Source: Insulibacter thermoxylanivorax (GTDB taxonomy: Bacteria; Bacillota; Bacilli; Paenibacillales; DA-C8). Taken from it: DNA of 60,920 bases. Under the pieces are notes generated by a model. That model was not told where the DNA came from, ran no database searches, and saw only the letters and a list, made by a program, of their open reading frames with translations. Below are positions 50,587-60,016 of the stretch, in pieces. The position numbers were made by a program, and so were the translations under genes. Position 1 is the first letter of the stretch. The number at the start of each line of letters is the position of its first letter. The stretch covers positions 1-60,920 of the forward strand of contig NZ_BMAQ01000013.1 in the NCBI RefSeq assembly GCF_015472005.1. Reading direction: 5' to 3'.

Positions 50587-51869
50587 AGGAACGGTTTAAG
50601 TCATGTCTGCTCTTCGTGCTGGTCGTCACAAGTTTGATCCAAACCTATCTGCTCGCTTACAGCAAGCCGTATTATGAACTTGTGGATGAAGCGGAATATA
50701 TTCAGCCGGAATTGATCGGGACGCGCGTCGAAGCAGCGGATCTGATCTATCCGAATGATATCGTGCTCCACCTCGGAGAGGGAGAACATGTCGTCTTGTA
50801 TCCGCAGAATGTGTTCTATGAGGAAATTTTCAATAAAGTCCGCATGAGGAGCGTGGGCGGATTCCGGCAGATCGAGCGGCGATCCGTTGACTGGGCGTCC
50901 CTTAGGGATCAGCATCACGGAGTGGAGATTCGCTTCCATGGGCAGATCCCGGCGCCGATCCTGGAGAACATCATGCAGATCGACGGGGTGTTCCCAAACA
51001 GTGAGGAATCCTTCGACAAGATCTGGATCGCAACGAATGAGACTGGGGAAGAGGTGCGCACCTTCTTCTTCAATACCAGAGACGGTGTGATCTATGAAGT
51101 GACAAGAGCGGACCTGACGAGCAAGGACGTGGAGCAATTCGTCGGCTTCGGCGAACAGTATCAGCCGAAGTACACGGCTCTGCCCGTTGGCAGCAGCGGC
51201 CGGGCGCTGTATGTGCCGCTCAGCGATCTTGAGATGGTGCGGTTTAAAATGCAGATTGACACCTTTACTCCGGAACAGCTGCAGAACAACCTGTTCGTCA
51301 ATCCGGGAATCACGAGAAAGCTGATGGAGCGGGACGGCACGGAGATCTACACCGACGGCAAACGGGGGCTGCAGATCGACCATGATCGGAGATGGATGAG
51401 TTATTCCGATCCGATCGCCCCGATCAATATGGCGACGGATCTGCCGAATCATCTGCTCTCCGCCGTGCAGTTTGTGAATCAACACGGCGGATGGAACGGC
51501 ACCTTCCGCATCGAGACCTATGCGGGGGCGACGGATCAGGAATATATCTTCCGCCAATATTACGGTCAATATCCGATCATCGGTCTCTATCCGCAGTCCT
51601 TCGGTGTGATCCGTGTTGTGATGAACGGCGGGATCGCCAATCTCTATGAGCGCAGCCTGGTTTCGATCGTGCATTCAGGAGCGGAGCGGGAAGAAGCCCA
51701 TCTTCCGGGAGGCGATCTGCTGCTGGAGTTGTTGCGCAATCATTCGAACATGATCCTGATGGACAGGATCTATCCTGCTTACCAACCCGTTGTCCACGAT
51801 GATCATATCGTGTTGACGCCGGTTTGGATCGCCGAATTCGTCAATGGGACGAAAGAGATTCTATTCTAA
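50583..51869 (+). CDS. walH: WalK-regulating protein WalH (YycH)
   Basis: A 428-residue protein with a single N-terminal membrane helix (about 8-26) and a large extracellular region, matching YycH in size and position. YycH and YycI bind WalK in the membrane and modulate it. Identification rests on context, topology and N-terminal similarity. Confidence 0.9.
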   Translation: MKERFKSCLLFVLVVTSLIQTYLLAYSKPYYELVDEAEYIQPELIGTRVEAADLIYPNDIVLHLGEGEHVVLYPQNVFYEEIFNKVRMRSVGGFRQIERRSVDWASLRDQHHGVEIRFHGQIPAPILENIMQIDGVFPNSEESFDKIWIATNETGEEVRTFFFNTRDGVIYEVTRADLTSKDVEQFVGFGEQYQPKYTALPVGSSGRALYVPLSDLEMVRFKMQIDTFTPEQLQNNLFVNPGITRKLMERDGTEIYTDGKRGLQIDHDRRWMSYSDPIAPINMATDLPNHLLSAVQFVNQHGGWNGTFRIETYAGATDQEYIFRQYYGQYPIIGLYPQSFGVIRVVMNGGIANLYERSLVSIVHSGAEREEAHLPGGDLLLELLRNHSNMILMDRIYPAYQPVVHDDHIVLTPVWIAEFVNGTKEILF

Positions 51870-51976
51870 GACATGCGCAGTAAGGTATAGGCGAAGGCGC
51901 AGAACTGCAAGCGCCGCTGCAGCGTTGTGTTCATCAATGGGCGTTGTATTCTTTGCGATAAAGCGAGGGTTGATCT

Positions 51977-52714
51977 ATGGAGTGGGGACGGGCGAAGTCG
52001 ATCCTAATCTTAGCGTTTCTCATGTTGAATCTGGTACTTGGATACCAATTATGGGACAGCAAGCTAAAGTTTTCTAATGAAAGAAACGAAATCGAATTGA
52101 TCGCCGATGAAGTGCTGTCGATCGCCGCCGGCAAGAATATCACAGTAGACGCTAGAGTGCCTCGTGAGACGCCGCGGATGAACGAGATTACGGTCACCTT
52201 CGGGGAAGAAGGGATCATCGGAAGGCAAGGCCTGTTCGATCCGCCCGTTCCTTATCATGCGCTGATGACAGAGGGTGAGCTGTGGGATCAGATCCGCGTT
52301 CATATCCCGAATCTGGATCATTATCAGATCGATCCCCATACCAGCGGTTCAGGCAGCATCATCTTGCATCAGTTGACCGGCGGCTATCCGATGTTCGATG
52401 TGAGGCTGGAACTGCAGTATGAGAACCAACAGATCGTGTCTTATAAACAGCATGTCGTGAATATATTAGAAGGCGAAGAGGCGACGGAGCAGAAAGTGCT
52501 CTCTGCTTATCTTGCGATCGGCCGTCTGGTAGAGAACTATCTGGAACCAGGCACCGTGATCACCGATGTTCGGCTCGGTTATCACGGACAGATCTTTAAC
52601 TCAGAGACGCAGGTATTGGCGCCGATGTGGCGTATTATGACTAGTGATGATGAGATGTACTACGTACACGCAATAAACGGTTCAGTAGAGACACCAAGTA
52701 AGGGGATAGAGTAG
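51977..52714 (+). CDS. walI: WalK-regulating protein WalI (YycI)
   Basis: A 245-residue protein with one N-terminal helix (MEWGRAKSILILAFLMLNLVL) and an extracellular domain, matching YycI. The 107-base gap after walH is longer than other spacings in this operon. The stop codon abuts the walJ start. Confidence 0.9.
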   Translation: MEWGRAKSILILAFLMLNLVLGYQLWDSKLKFSNERNEIELIADEVLSIAAGKNITVDARVPRETPRMNEITVTFGEEGIIGRQGLFDPPVPYHALMTEGELWDQIRVHIPNLDHYQIDPHTSGSGSIILHQLTGGYPMFDVRLELQYENQQIVSYKQHVVNILEGEEATEQKVLSAYLAIGRLVENYLEPGTVITDVRLGYHGQIFNSETQVLAPMWRIMTSDDEMYYVHAINGSVETPSKGIE

Positions 52715-53539
52715 ATGGGGTTAAGATTCTCAGTGCTGGCCAGCGGTTCAACGGGCAATGCATTATTGATAGAAAATCGCGAGGTCAGGCTGTTAGTCGA
52801 TGCAGGATTAAGCGCGAAGAAAATCGATCAATTGCTCGCTTCCCGCGAGCGGGACGGATCGCGAATCGACGGCATCTTGGTCACGCATGAACATTCGGAT
52901 CATATCAAAGGAATCAGTGTATTCGCCAGGAAATATCAGATCCCGGTCTATGCGAATGAGAGGACATGGCAGGAGCTGGAGCGCCTCCTGCCCAAAAGCG
53001 AGTTCATCGAACGACGCGTCTTCCGCACAGGGGAGCGCTTGGACTTCGGCTCGATGACCGTTGAATCCTTCGAGACCTCCCATGATGCGGCGGAGCCCGT
53101 CGGCTACCGCTTCCACTCCGGGGATCAGATCTTAAGCCTGGCTACCGATACCGGTTATGTCAGCGATAAGATGAAGGCTTTGCTGGCGGATTCCGATGTG
53201 CTCATCTTAGAGGCCAACCACGATGTGGAGATGCTCCGCGCCGGCAGCTATCCATGGAATGTGAAGCGGCGGATCCTCAGCGATAATGGCCATCTGTCCA
53301 ATGATGCTGCGGCGGAAGCGCTGTGCGATATGCTAACCGGCCGCATCCGCCGCGTCTATATGGCGCATCTAAGCCGCCATCATAATCTGTTGGATCTAGC
53401 GAGATTGACGATGAGCAATATCCTGCAGGAACGAGGTTTCCAGATAGGCGCTGCGGGTTCCATGAATGCGAAAGGCGTGGTTCTGATGGATACGTATCAT
53501 GACCGTCCTACCGAGTGGGACGATCTGCTTCTCGCTTAG
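52715..53539 (+). CDS. walJ: MBL-fold hydrolase WalJ (YycJ)
   Basis: A 274-residue metallo-beta-lactamase-fold protein with SVLASGSTGNA at the start, the metal motif THEHSDHIKG near residue 57 and later ATDTGYVSDK. YycJ homologs are exonuclease-like and linked to coordinating division with replication or to mismatch repair. Directly joined to walI. The 3' end overlaps a minus-strand gene by 32 bases. Confidence 0.95.
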   Translation: MGLRFSVLASGSTGNALLIENREVRLLVDAGLSAKKIDQLLASRERDGSRIDGILVTHEHSDHIKGISVFARKYQIPVYANERTWQELERLLPKSEFIERRVFRTGERLDFGSMTVESFETSHDAAEPVGYRFHSGDQILSLATDTGYVSDKMKALLADSDVLILEANHDVEMLRAGSYPWNVKRRILSDNGHLSNDAAAEALCDMLTGRIRRVYMAHLSRHHNLLDLARLTMSNILQERGFQIGAAGSMNAKGVVLMDTYHDRPTEWDDLLLA

Positions 53540-53744
53540 GCGGCTTGATTGGGTTGCCGGGCATGGCCAATTGATCCAGCTGTTTGATCTTGCGATCGAG
53601 ATCATCGGTGGTGAGCAGGTTCTTCTCGACTAAGAGTTCGACAATCGCGCTTAAGAGCAATGTATTGCGATAATGTTGATCCTTGAGATCCGCAAGTTTG
53701 CCGATGATGTCCACTTCTTGGAAAACCCGGTGGATGTGATTCAT
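53508..53744 (-). CDS. Small hypothetical protein
   Basis: A 78-residue mostly helical protein (LADLKDQHYRNTLLLSAIVELLVEK, then a basic Pro-rich tail). AAGGAG lies ten bases before the ATG. It overlaps walJ tail to tail. I do not recognise a family. Between it and htrA there are 129 bases without a gene. Confidence 0.65.
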   Translation of the reverse strand: MNHIHRVFQEVDIIGKLADLKDQHYRNTLLLSAIVELLVEKNLLTTDDLDRKIKQLDQLAMPGNPIKPPKREADRPTR

Positions 53745-53873
53745 AAGATTAGGACTCCTTTCAATTGATAGATTGCTGCCTCGTTTAAGAGAATCTGTAT
53801 TACTAGTCTAAGCAGCAACCCGGCAAAACATTCCTGATTCTATGAAAATATTTGTTAGGAAGGGGGAACAAGC

Positions 53874-55214
53874 ATGGGTTTGTTCCAGGATGATTTCTAT
53901 TCTACGAAGCCTTCCAGAGCGGCTGTAAACCGCCGCAGGCGCATGCGGATCGAGCCGCTGCGGTTGCCAGTCCTGCTCTTCATCATCGGTCTGGCCCTGA
54001 TCCTTGCGCAGTTGACCTTGGGATCAGCAGCGGAGGATCAACCGGTAAGCGGTGAAGTGCATCTGGAGCTGCCAAGTGATGTCGACAGCAGCGCCGCGTA
54101 CGATCAGAATGGGGATGAAGATCCAGAACCAAGCACAGGAGAGCGCGCGGTGCACGCATCGCAGGAAGAAGATAAGGACGTACACGGGCACCCGAACCAT
54201 GGGGACAGCAGCTCGGCCGATGATTCGGTTGAGGGAATCGATGAGATCAGCTATCGGAGTGACATCGCGCGGGCGACGGCTCAGGTCTACGATGCCGTTG
54301 TCAGCATTGTCATGAAGAGCGAAGAGGAGACCGTGGATTGGGATAAAATCTACGCGATTGGCTCAGGCATTGTCTTCCGTATAGAAGGGGATACTGCCTA
54401 TATCGTGACCAATCACCATGTAGCCGCTGCGGCGGAGGATCTGGAGATCGTCTTGGCCGATGGGCGGAAGAAGGCTGCGGAGCTGATCGGCAGCGATGCG
54501 ATCTCTGATCTGGCCGTCTTATCGACGGACGCGGAGGGCATCACGAAGACGGCGGTATTCGGAACTTCTTCGAATCTCCAGATCGGTGAGCCGGCGATTG
54601 CCATCGGCAACCCGCTTGGGCTGGGGCATGCGCATACGATCACATCAGGCATCATCAGTTCGACCCAGCGCTCGATTCCGGTATCCCTAAGCGGCAGCGG
54701 GGTGCTGGACTGGGAGATGGAAGTGCTGCAGACCGATGCGGCGATCAACAGCGGCAACAGCGGCGGTGCTTTGATCAATATCAACGGCGAAGTGATCGGC
54801 ATCAATACGATGAAGATCGCTTGGTTCGGGGTAGAAGGCCTGGGCTTCGCGATACCGATTGATCTGGCGGCGCCGATCATCGAGGAGCTGGTCGAGAAGG
54901 GACGTGTGAGCCGGCCGTATATCGGGATCGGAGCGGTTAATCTCCGCGATTATACGGGAGAAGATCCGCTCGATCTGCCGGAGCAAGTGAAGGCAGGCGC
55001 GGTAATCTTGAGCGTCGATGGCCCGGCGAAGAAGGCGGGTCTGCGCAAGCATGATGTGATCGTACGTCTCGATGATACCGCTGTGAATGATATGATCGAT
55101 GTGCGCAAGTATCTCTATAATCATAAGGGGATCGGCGAACCGATCAAAGTGACGCTCTATCGGAACGGCCGGGAACGGACGTATGAATTTGAATTAGGCG
55201 AGATGCCGGAATAA
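53874..55214 (+). CDS. htrA: HtrA/DegP-like membrane-anchored serine protease
   Basis: A 446-residue protease. One membrane helix (about 31-50), an acidic low-complexity linker (54-125), a trypsin-like domain with His182 (TNHHVA), Asp212 (SDLAVL) and Ser296 (GNSGGAL), and a C-terminal PDZ (350-440). It degrades or refolds damaged exported proteins. It is the usual last gene of the wal block before rlmH (yycK/htrC position). The linker is unusually rich in Asp, Glu and His. Confidence 0.95.
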   Translation: MGLFQDDFYSTKPSRAAVNRRRRMRIEPLRLPVLLFIIGLALILAQLTLGSAAEDQPVSGEVHLELPSDVDSSAAYDQNGDEDPEPSTGERAVHASQEEDKDVHGHPNHGDSSSADDSVEGIDEISYRSDIARATAQVYDAVVSIVMKSEEETVDWDKIYAIGSGIVFRIEGDTAYIVTNHHVAAAAEDLEIVLADGRKKAAELIGSDAISDLAVLSTDAEGITKTAVFGTSSNLQIGEPAIAIGNPLGLGHAHTITSGIISSTQRSIPVSLSGSGVLDWEMEVLQTDAAINSGNSGGALININGEVIGINTMKIAWFGVEGLGFAIPIDLAAPIIEELVEKGRVSRPYIGIGAVNLRDYTGEDPLDLPEQVKAGAVILSVDGPAKKAGLRKHDVIVRLDDTAVNDMIDVRKYLYNHKGIGEPIKVTLYRNGRERTYEFELGEMPE

Positions 55215-55229
55215 CAGGGGGTTGCGATG

Positions 55230-55263
55230 GAAGAGCTCGTTAGGAAAGGAGATCGAGCTCTTC
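55230..55263 (+). terminator. Hairpin after htrA
   Basis: GAAGAGCTCG pairs perfectly with CGAGCTCTTC. There is no strong T run, so termination is uncertain. Confidence 0.5.
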
Positions 55264-55374
55264 TCTGTCATTGGGATCATTCTGGACAGCCTATCATTCT
55301 GGGCAGCCTATATGGAAACCGCATGGATATAGATCAGATGAACGAAACAATCGGTAATAATGGAGATTAGAGGT

Positions 55375-55854
55375 ATGAATATACAGATCATTGCAGTCGG
55401 TCGATTAAAGGAGAAGTACTTGGTCGACGGGATAAAAGAATACATGAAGCGGCTTGGTCCCTATGCCAAAGTAACGGTGCATGAAGTCGCCGATGAGAAA
55501 GTACCGGAGACGCTGAGCGCCGTACAGGAGGAGCAGGCCAAGGAGCGGGAAGGGGAGCGCATCCTGGCTCTGATCAAACCGGATACGCATGTGATCGCTC
55601 TGGCGATTGACGGGAAACTCTGGTCCTCTGAAGAGTTAGCAGAGCAAATCGAAAGCTTGGCCACCTACGGACGCAGCCAAGTCGCTTTCGTCATCGGCGG
55701 CAGCCTCGGTTTATCACAGGCAGTGTTGCAGCGCGCTGATCAGAAGCTCAGTTTCGGCCGTCTAACTTACCCTCATCAGCTGATGCGATTGATCCTTGCA
55801 GAGCAGATCTACCGGGCATTTAAGATTATCCGGGGAGAACCGTATCATAAATAG
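55375..55854 (+). CDS. rlmH: 23S rRNA (pseudouridine-1915-N3)-methyltransferase RlmH
   Basis: A 159-residue SPOUT methyltransferase: [11 protein letters not shown] and [19 protein letters not shown] form the knotted SAM site, ending YHK. The ATG at 55375 has GGAG nine bases upstream and is preferred to one 15 bases earlier. This is the orthologue of staphylococcal orfX; its last codons are the SCC attachment site, and a copy of them lies at 60458-60478. Confidence 0.96.
   Translation: MNIQIIAVGRLKEKYLVDGIKEYMKRLGPYAKVTVHEVADEKVPETLSAVQEEQAKEREGERILALIKPDTHVIALAIDGKLWSSEELAEQIESLATYGRSQVAFVIGGSLGLSQAVLQRADQKLSFGRLTYPHQLMRLILAEQIYRAFKIIRGEPYHK
55834..55854 (+). repeat. att-like direct repeat, left (3' end of rlmH)
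   Basis: The end of rlmH includes GAACCGTATCATAAATAG. The same 18 bases, and 20 of 21 when extended, recur at 60458-60478 in the same orientation. The TATCATAA core matches that of SCC att sites at orfX. Confidence 0.85.
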
Positions 55855-55991
55855 GTGATGGGTATGCTTAAAATAAATAGCCCGCAGAAGAATAGAGGGC
55901 TTGTCATGGATATGTAATAACGGATCCTGGGGATCCGTTGAGGCATGTACACGATAAAGGAAAAGTGAACATATTTCAAATGATATATTAA

Positions 55992-57188
55992 ATTGCAAGA
56001 ATAAATGCAACAGATCACGATAACCCATAATATGTAAGTTTAGACGACTGATTTCAACTCTTCTTGATAAGCTTCGCTTGGGGAGCGATACCCTAGTATT
56101 TTTCTGGGGAGCGTATTGCACCAGTTCTCCACATAGGCAATGAGTGTCTCATCGATGTCGTCAATGGTCTTGCCCTTGGGGATGAATCTACGGATCAATC
56201 CATTGTGGCGCTCGTTCGTCCCCCTCTCGCTTGAAGTGTAAGGATGAGCGTAATACACTTGTTGATTAGTATCGTCGAGAGCGTGGCTCAACTCACTGAA
56301 TTCGGAGCCGTTATCAGCAGTGATCGTCTTAAACACTTTAGAGAATATAGGGCCATACGTTTGCTTAAGTGCCTGGAGAGCTTGCTTCACACATGTTGCT
56401 GTCTTCTGGCCGATCTTAAGAATATGCTCATGACGCGTCTTTCGCTCTGTTAAGGTGAGAAGAACAGCTCCCTTTGCTCGAGTACCTAGTACGGTATCGA
56501 TTTCCCAGTGCCCGAATTCCTCACGCTCATCGATATGGGCTGGACGCTGTTCGATGCTTGTTCCGAGAACCTTCTTGTGCTGACGTACACGTTTTATCTT
56601 TGTGTTTCGGGACACCTTCAGAGGGAGGTCGATGTTCTTCACAGGAAGCAATCCTAGATCGATATAACGATACAGTGTTTTCGTGCAAACTGTGGTATTC
56701 TCGAACAGCTTCTGAGCCTTCACATAGCCGTATACGGCGTCAGGAGACCAATGATCCTTTTGCATCTTCTCCACAGCGAATTGGATGAATTCAGAGGCCT
56801 CTGCGAGCTTGTATTTCGCGCCACAGCGAGAACGATTCTTCTCATAGACGGCTTGTCCAGTGTCAGGGAAATAAACCGGACGTTCGGTTAGATCTGATCG
56901 TCTTTGTGTGACGCTGCCACGTTGGAGTTCTCGTGATATCGTTGACTTATGACATCCGATTTCATCAGCAATTTCCTGGAGTGTTTTGCCTTGCTTGTGC
57001 AGGGCTTGGATTTTACCACGATCAAATGCTGTAAGGTGTTTAAAGGTTCGTTTCTCTGTGTTATGATTGGAGCGAGCCATTGGTAATTCCCCCTGTTATG
57101 GATTGGTTTGCGAGACCTAATCCTTACATCGGAATTACCGTGGCTTTTATTGATATTTACTTGTTGCATTTAATTTTACAATGAACCA
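55992..57188 (-). mobile_element. IS30-family insertion sequence, intact
   Basis: Inverted repeats of 21 bases at 55992-56012 and 57162-57182 match at 18 positions. One end probably extends to 57188, since TGGTTC is shared with the remnant at 26883. I could not identify a target-site duplication. It encodes one transposase on the minus strand. Confidence 0.85.
56040..57080 (-). CDS. IS30-family transposase
   Basis: A 346-residue DDE transposase: N-terminal helix-turn-helix (FDRGKIQALHKQGKTLQEIAD, CHKSTISREL), then the rve-type core with Asp in GHWEIDTVLG, Asp in TITADNGSEF and Glu in RGTNERHNG. The frame is full length and should be active. Its leader and first codons also occur at 26883-27000. 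Confidence 0.95.
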   Translation of the reverse strand: MARSNHNTEKRTFKHLTAFDRGKIQALHKQGKTLQEIADEIGCHKSTISRELQRGSVTQRRSDLTERPVYFPDTGQAVYEKNRSRCGAKYKLAEASEFIQFAVEKMQKDHWSPDAVYGYVKAQKLFENTTVCTKTLYRYIDLGLLPVKNIDLPLKVSRNTKIKRVRQHKKVLGTSIEQRPAHIDEREEFGHWEIDTVLGTRAKGAVLLTLTERKTRHEHILKIGQKTATCVKQALQALKQTYGPIFSKVFKTITADNGSEFSELSHALDDTNQQVYYAHPYTSSERGTNERHNGLIRRFIPKGKTIDDIDETLIAYVENWCNTLPRKILGYRSPSEAYQEELKSVV

Positions 57189-57230
57189 ATTTATTCCAAC
57201 CTACTGAACAAAATTATTATTCCTTTAAAC

Positions 57231-58934
57231 CTAGTTTAGCCTAAAAAATTTATTATCCGAACTTAGCTCCAAGACTTTTGCACTTTCTAAAATATTTTGA
57301 TCAACCTTTCCAACACGTTCCCGCAAAATAGGAATTATATATTGACCTTCGATTTCATTACAAAGCTCAAATATGCTTTTTAATTGATTGATATGTGTAT
57401 TTTCCAATTTGTCATGAATTACAAACTGTGGTACTTTAATACCTATTTCATGTGCAAATTTCATATATGCCAAGTCAAAAGCAACTATCACTCCTTTTTT
57501 CATGCCTGTCCCGACCCTGCCCTTAAACCAATCCAACATGACAGGGAACTTTTTCTTTTTCTTCCAATCTCGATCATAAACAAACCAATATTTCTCACCA
57601 TACAATTTTTCACAGTATGCCGAGAAATATTCATTAAATTTGGTGACTTTCTTAGTAATATTATCCGGCTCCATTTGTTCACTTATTTTTTTAACTTTTT
57701 CTGATAATTCTTTTATTTCGTTATTAACACCTTCCATGATTTTTATAGATTGGTTTATCTCGCCTTTTTCGACGTTCAACTTTTCGATTTTTGTATTTAG
57801 GACATTTAATTCTTCCAAGAGACCCTCGTCCAATACTTCTATCGTCAATCTTTTTTTCTCTTCAAGCACTTGATCTCTTTGTGATAGGAGCGTATCAAAT
57901 TCCTGTGTTTTCGTTTCAAGTTGCGTCTTAATGAAATCAATCCGATTTTGAATCATCGTATTATGAAAATTTACAAGTGCATCAAATGTTTTATCTATGT
58001 CATTAACATAAGCCTTAGCTTCACTATAAAGATGTTGTAACTGCCTTAAATCAATATTGCTTTTTTCATTTTCTAACTTACTAATACTTTTGTTAAAATA
58101 AGATATTTCGAATTCCAGAAGTTGCAACTTTTCTTCTAGTAAATTTAGTTTTGATGCTAGAGTCCTTCGTTTTTCAAGCTCTTCTTTATATGTGTCAATA
58201 TAATTTAAATGCTTCCTTTTTTCGATAAGCTCAGCTAATTCCTTCTCAACCAATTGATATTTTTGCTTTAGACTATCAAGAGATGAAATGTTTTCATCTT
58301 TCTCAAGCAGTTTTTGCTTATTTTCACACTCTTTCAACCTATTTGAAAGTATATCCTTCTCACTCAACAAATCGTTGCTAAGAATATTAAGTAGAAACAA
58401 ATAAATCGTATCATATGTATCGGCGGAAGTATTCGGTAAAAATGTAATGATGCTTTCATCTGTCGAATCGTTCAGCCGCACAAATTTTGGGATTAACTGT
58501 CGTAATGTTGGGTATGGTTCTTTCAAATCAAAAATAATTTCTTTGAGTTTTTCCCAAAACTCTTCTTGAGGATATTCCTTACCATTAATTATTCTTTTTC
58601 CTCTATTATAAAGCTGCCGAATTATTCTTACCTTTTTACTTTCTCTTCGTAAAACTAATTCAGCTTCAATTTTATAATCGTTAAGCAATTTTTTTATATC
58701 TGTGTTTTCGCTTCTCGTATCCGGATCATAATAAAGGGATCTAACTGACTTTCCCCCTAAACATAGGTCAATAATTTTTAGCGCAGTAGTTTTACCTACA
58801 TTATTACCAGTATCTTGAGAACGATTACTTGTATTATCCAAGATTAAACTTAATCCCTTAGCATTAAAGCGAATGTCTCGAATTACTTCTATAGTCGGCA
58901 CAGTTTTTCTGACAATTAACCTTTCAATTAGCAT
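57231..58934 (-). CDS. ABC-3C ATPase, DUF2326 domain protein
   Basis: A 567-residue SMC/RecN-like ATPase. Walker A GNNVGKTT is at residues 43-50; a coiled coil spans about 190-430; the C-terminal DUF2326 half contains GVIVAFDLAYMKFAHE and FVIHDKLENT, the likely Walker B region. In ABC-three-component systems, described from comparative genomics as conflict systems, such ATPases work with a small middle component and a CTD protein. Its ATG overlaps the middle-component stop by seven bases. It is the last gene of the operon. Confidence 0.85.
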   Translation of the reverse strand: MLIERLIVRKTVPTIEVIRDIRFNAKGLSLILDNTSNRSQDTGNNVGKTTALKIIDLCLGGKSVRSLYYDPDTRSENTDIKKLLNDYKIEAELVLRRESKKVRIIRQLYNRGKRIINGKEYPQEEFWEKLKEIIFDLKEPYPTLRQLIPKFVRLNDSTDESIITFLPNTSADTYDTIYLFLLNILSNDLLSEKDILSNRLKECENKQKLLEKDENISSLDSLKQKYQLVEKELAELIEKRKHLNYIDTYKEELEKRRTLASKLNLLEEKLQLLEFEISYFNKSISKLENEKSNIDLRQLQHLYSEAKAYVNDIDKTFDALVNFHNTMIQNRIDFIKTQLETKTQEFDTLLSQRDQVLEEKKRLTIEVLDEGLLEELNVLNTKIEKLNVEKGEINQSIKIMEGVNNEIKELSEKVKKISEQMEPDNITKKVTKFNEYFSAYCEKLYGEKYWFVYDRDWKKKKKFPVMLDWFKGRVGTGMKKGVIVAFDLAYMKFAHEIGIKVPQFVIHDKLENTHINQLKSIFELCNEIEGQYIIPILRERVGKVDQNILESAKVLELSSDNKFFRLN

Positions 58935-59158
58935 AATACAATCCTGTCCTCATCAAGTTTTATTAGAGACACCAAAAATAGCCAATCGAGTGCATAGTAT
59001 AGAAAATCAACATGTAGATTCTTATCGATTTTTGCTCGGATATTTTCGAATAACTGCTCGATAGGCATCATCTTACCGTTTATTTTTAGTTCATCTAAAA
59101 TAACCGCCCCAATATAGTACAACGAATATTTAGGTTCTCGATCAACATTAATGATCAT
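58928..59158 (-). CDS. ABC-3C middle component
   Basis: A 76-residue protein, MIINVDREPKYSLYYIG to the end, with the DFLYYALDWLFLVSLIKL segment typical of the middle component (MC6-like) placed before DUF2326 ATPases. AGGTGAAATT precedes the ATG at 59158, preferred over a start 33 bases earlier inside the upstream gene. Such small winged-helix-like proteins are thought to bridge the ATPase and the CTD protein. Confidence 0.75.
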   Translation of the reverse strand: MIINVDREPKYSLYYIGAVILDELKINGKMMPIEQLFENIRAKIDKNLHVDFLYYALDWLFLVSLIKLDEDRIVLC

Positions 59159-59166
59159 AATTTCAC

Positions 59167-59796
59167 CTAAGGCTTCTCCAGTATTTTGCATTTTTCAAAA
59201 GCATAACAAACTACTCTAATTAAACCATCTTCAATATCTTCAAAATAAATATTTGCTGGTTTTTCATCAATTATTCTTTTTTTTAGATCTTCCTTAACCA
59301 TGTCAATAATATAATCAGAATACTGTCTAATAATTTCAATCTCATCAATATTGTCATCTATATGTTCGAAAAGCAACTGTTCCTTATATTTGTTGTAAAG
59401 GTGTCTAATGTCCTTTAATATCCGACTCTTTGATCCGATAATCTGATTATCAACAATATTGAATGCCTCATCACATATCCGACTATAATGACTGAACTCT
59501 AAAATAATTGATTTGTATCTTCTTACATTGTTGTGAGTAATCTTGGTAGGTACATTATATGGCTTTAGATCTTCTGGATTAATCCTATATCGTCTATCCA
59601 ACTCTTCTTCTGGCAAAATAGTCAGGTTAGCAAGAACTTCAACTATCTTCGAAATTATTGAAGGCATTACTGAATGTTTTTGAGGCATATTTAATATGTA
59701 TGTATTATTTTCAACAGGACCAACAATGGTTCCAGCCATTATGCCGTTATTGTTACCAATATTATCTATTGAAGTTTCTGGCTTTTTACTTAGCAT
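59167..59796 (-). CDS. ABC-3C CTD protein
   Basis: A 209-residue protein. Residues 9-31 carry a Gly/Asn motif (GNNNGIMAG); residues about 40-205 are helical with KITHNNVRRYKSIILEFSHY and end in VRVVCYAFEKCKILEKP-like sequence, as in the C-terminal-domain component of ABC-3C systems. GGGGGGAT lies eight bases before the ATG. The start overlaps the upstream gene by 11 bases. There is no recognisable nuclease or other enzymatic domain, so the effector may be the partner membrane protein. Confidence 0.7.
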   Translation of the reverse strand: MLSKKPETSIDNIGNNNGIMAGTIVGPVENNTYILNMPQKHSVMPSIISKIVEVLANLTILPEEELDRRYRINPEDLKPYNVPTKITHNNVRRYKSIILEFSHYSRICDEAFNIVDNQIIGSKSRILKDIRHLYNKYKEQLLFEHIDDNIDEIEIIRQYSDYIIDMVKEDLKKRIIDEKPANIYFEDIEDGLIRVVCYAFEKCKILEKP

Positions 59797-60016
59797 TATT
59801 TTTTATCCCCCCTGTTACAACACCTGCCATTACTCCGCTGTTATTACCATTGTTATTTAGGCTAATATCACCATTAACCTTACTCCCAATAACCTCGCCT
59901 GCTTGTATCTTCAAACTTAACCTCTTCACTTCATTTTTTGCTTTGACAGCAACAGTGCAAGAAATAACTGTAGCTATCATCGATACTAGACTTATAATAA
60001 ACATGATAATATCCAT
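59786..60016 (-). CDS. Small membrane protein of the ABC-3C operon
   Basis: A 76-residue protein starting at an ATG six bases after GGGGGAG. One membrane helix (residues 2-24), a short basic linker, and a C-terminal motif (residues 52-74) that matches residues 9-31 of the next gene's product at 12 of 23 positions, both containing GNN-x-G-x-MAG and ending in NN. The shared motif suggests the two proteins co-assemble. It is the first gene of the operon. I know of no named family. Confidence 0.65.
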   Translation of the reverse strand: MDIIMFIISLVSMIATVISCTVAVKAKNEVKRLSLKIQAGEVIGSKVNGDISLNNNGNNSGVMAGVVTGGIKNNAK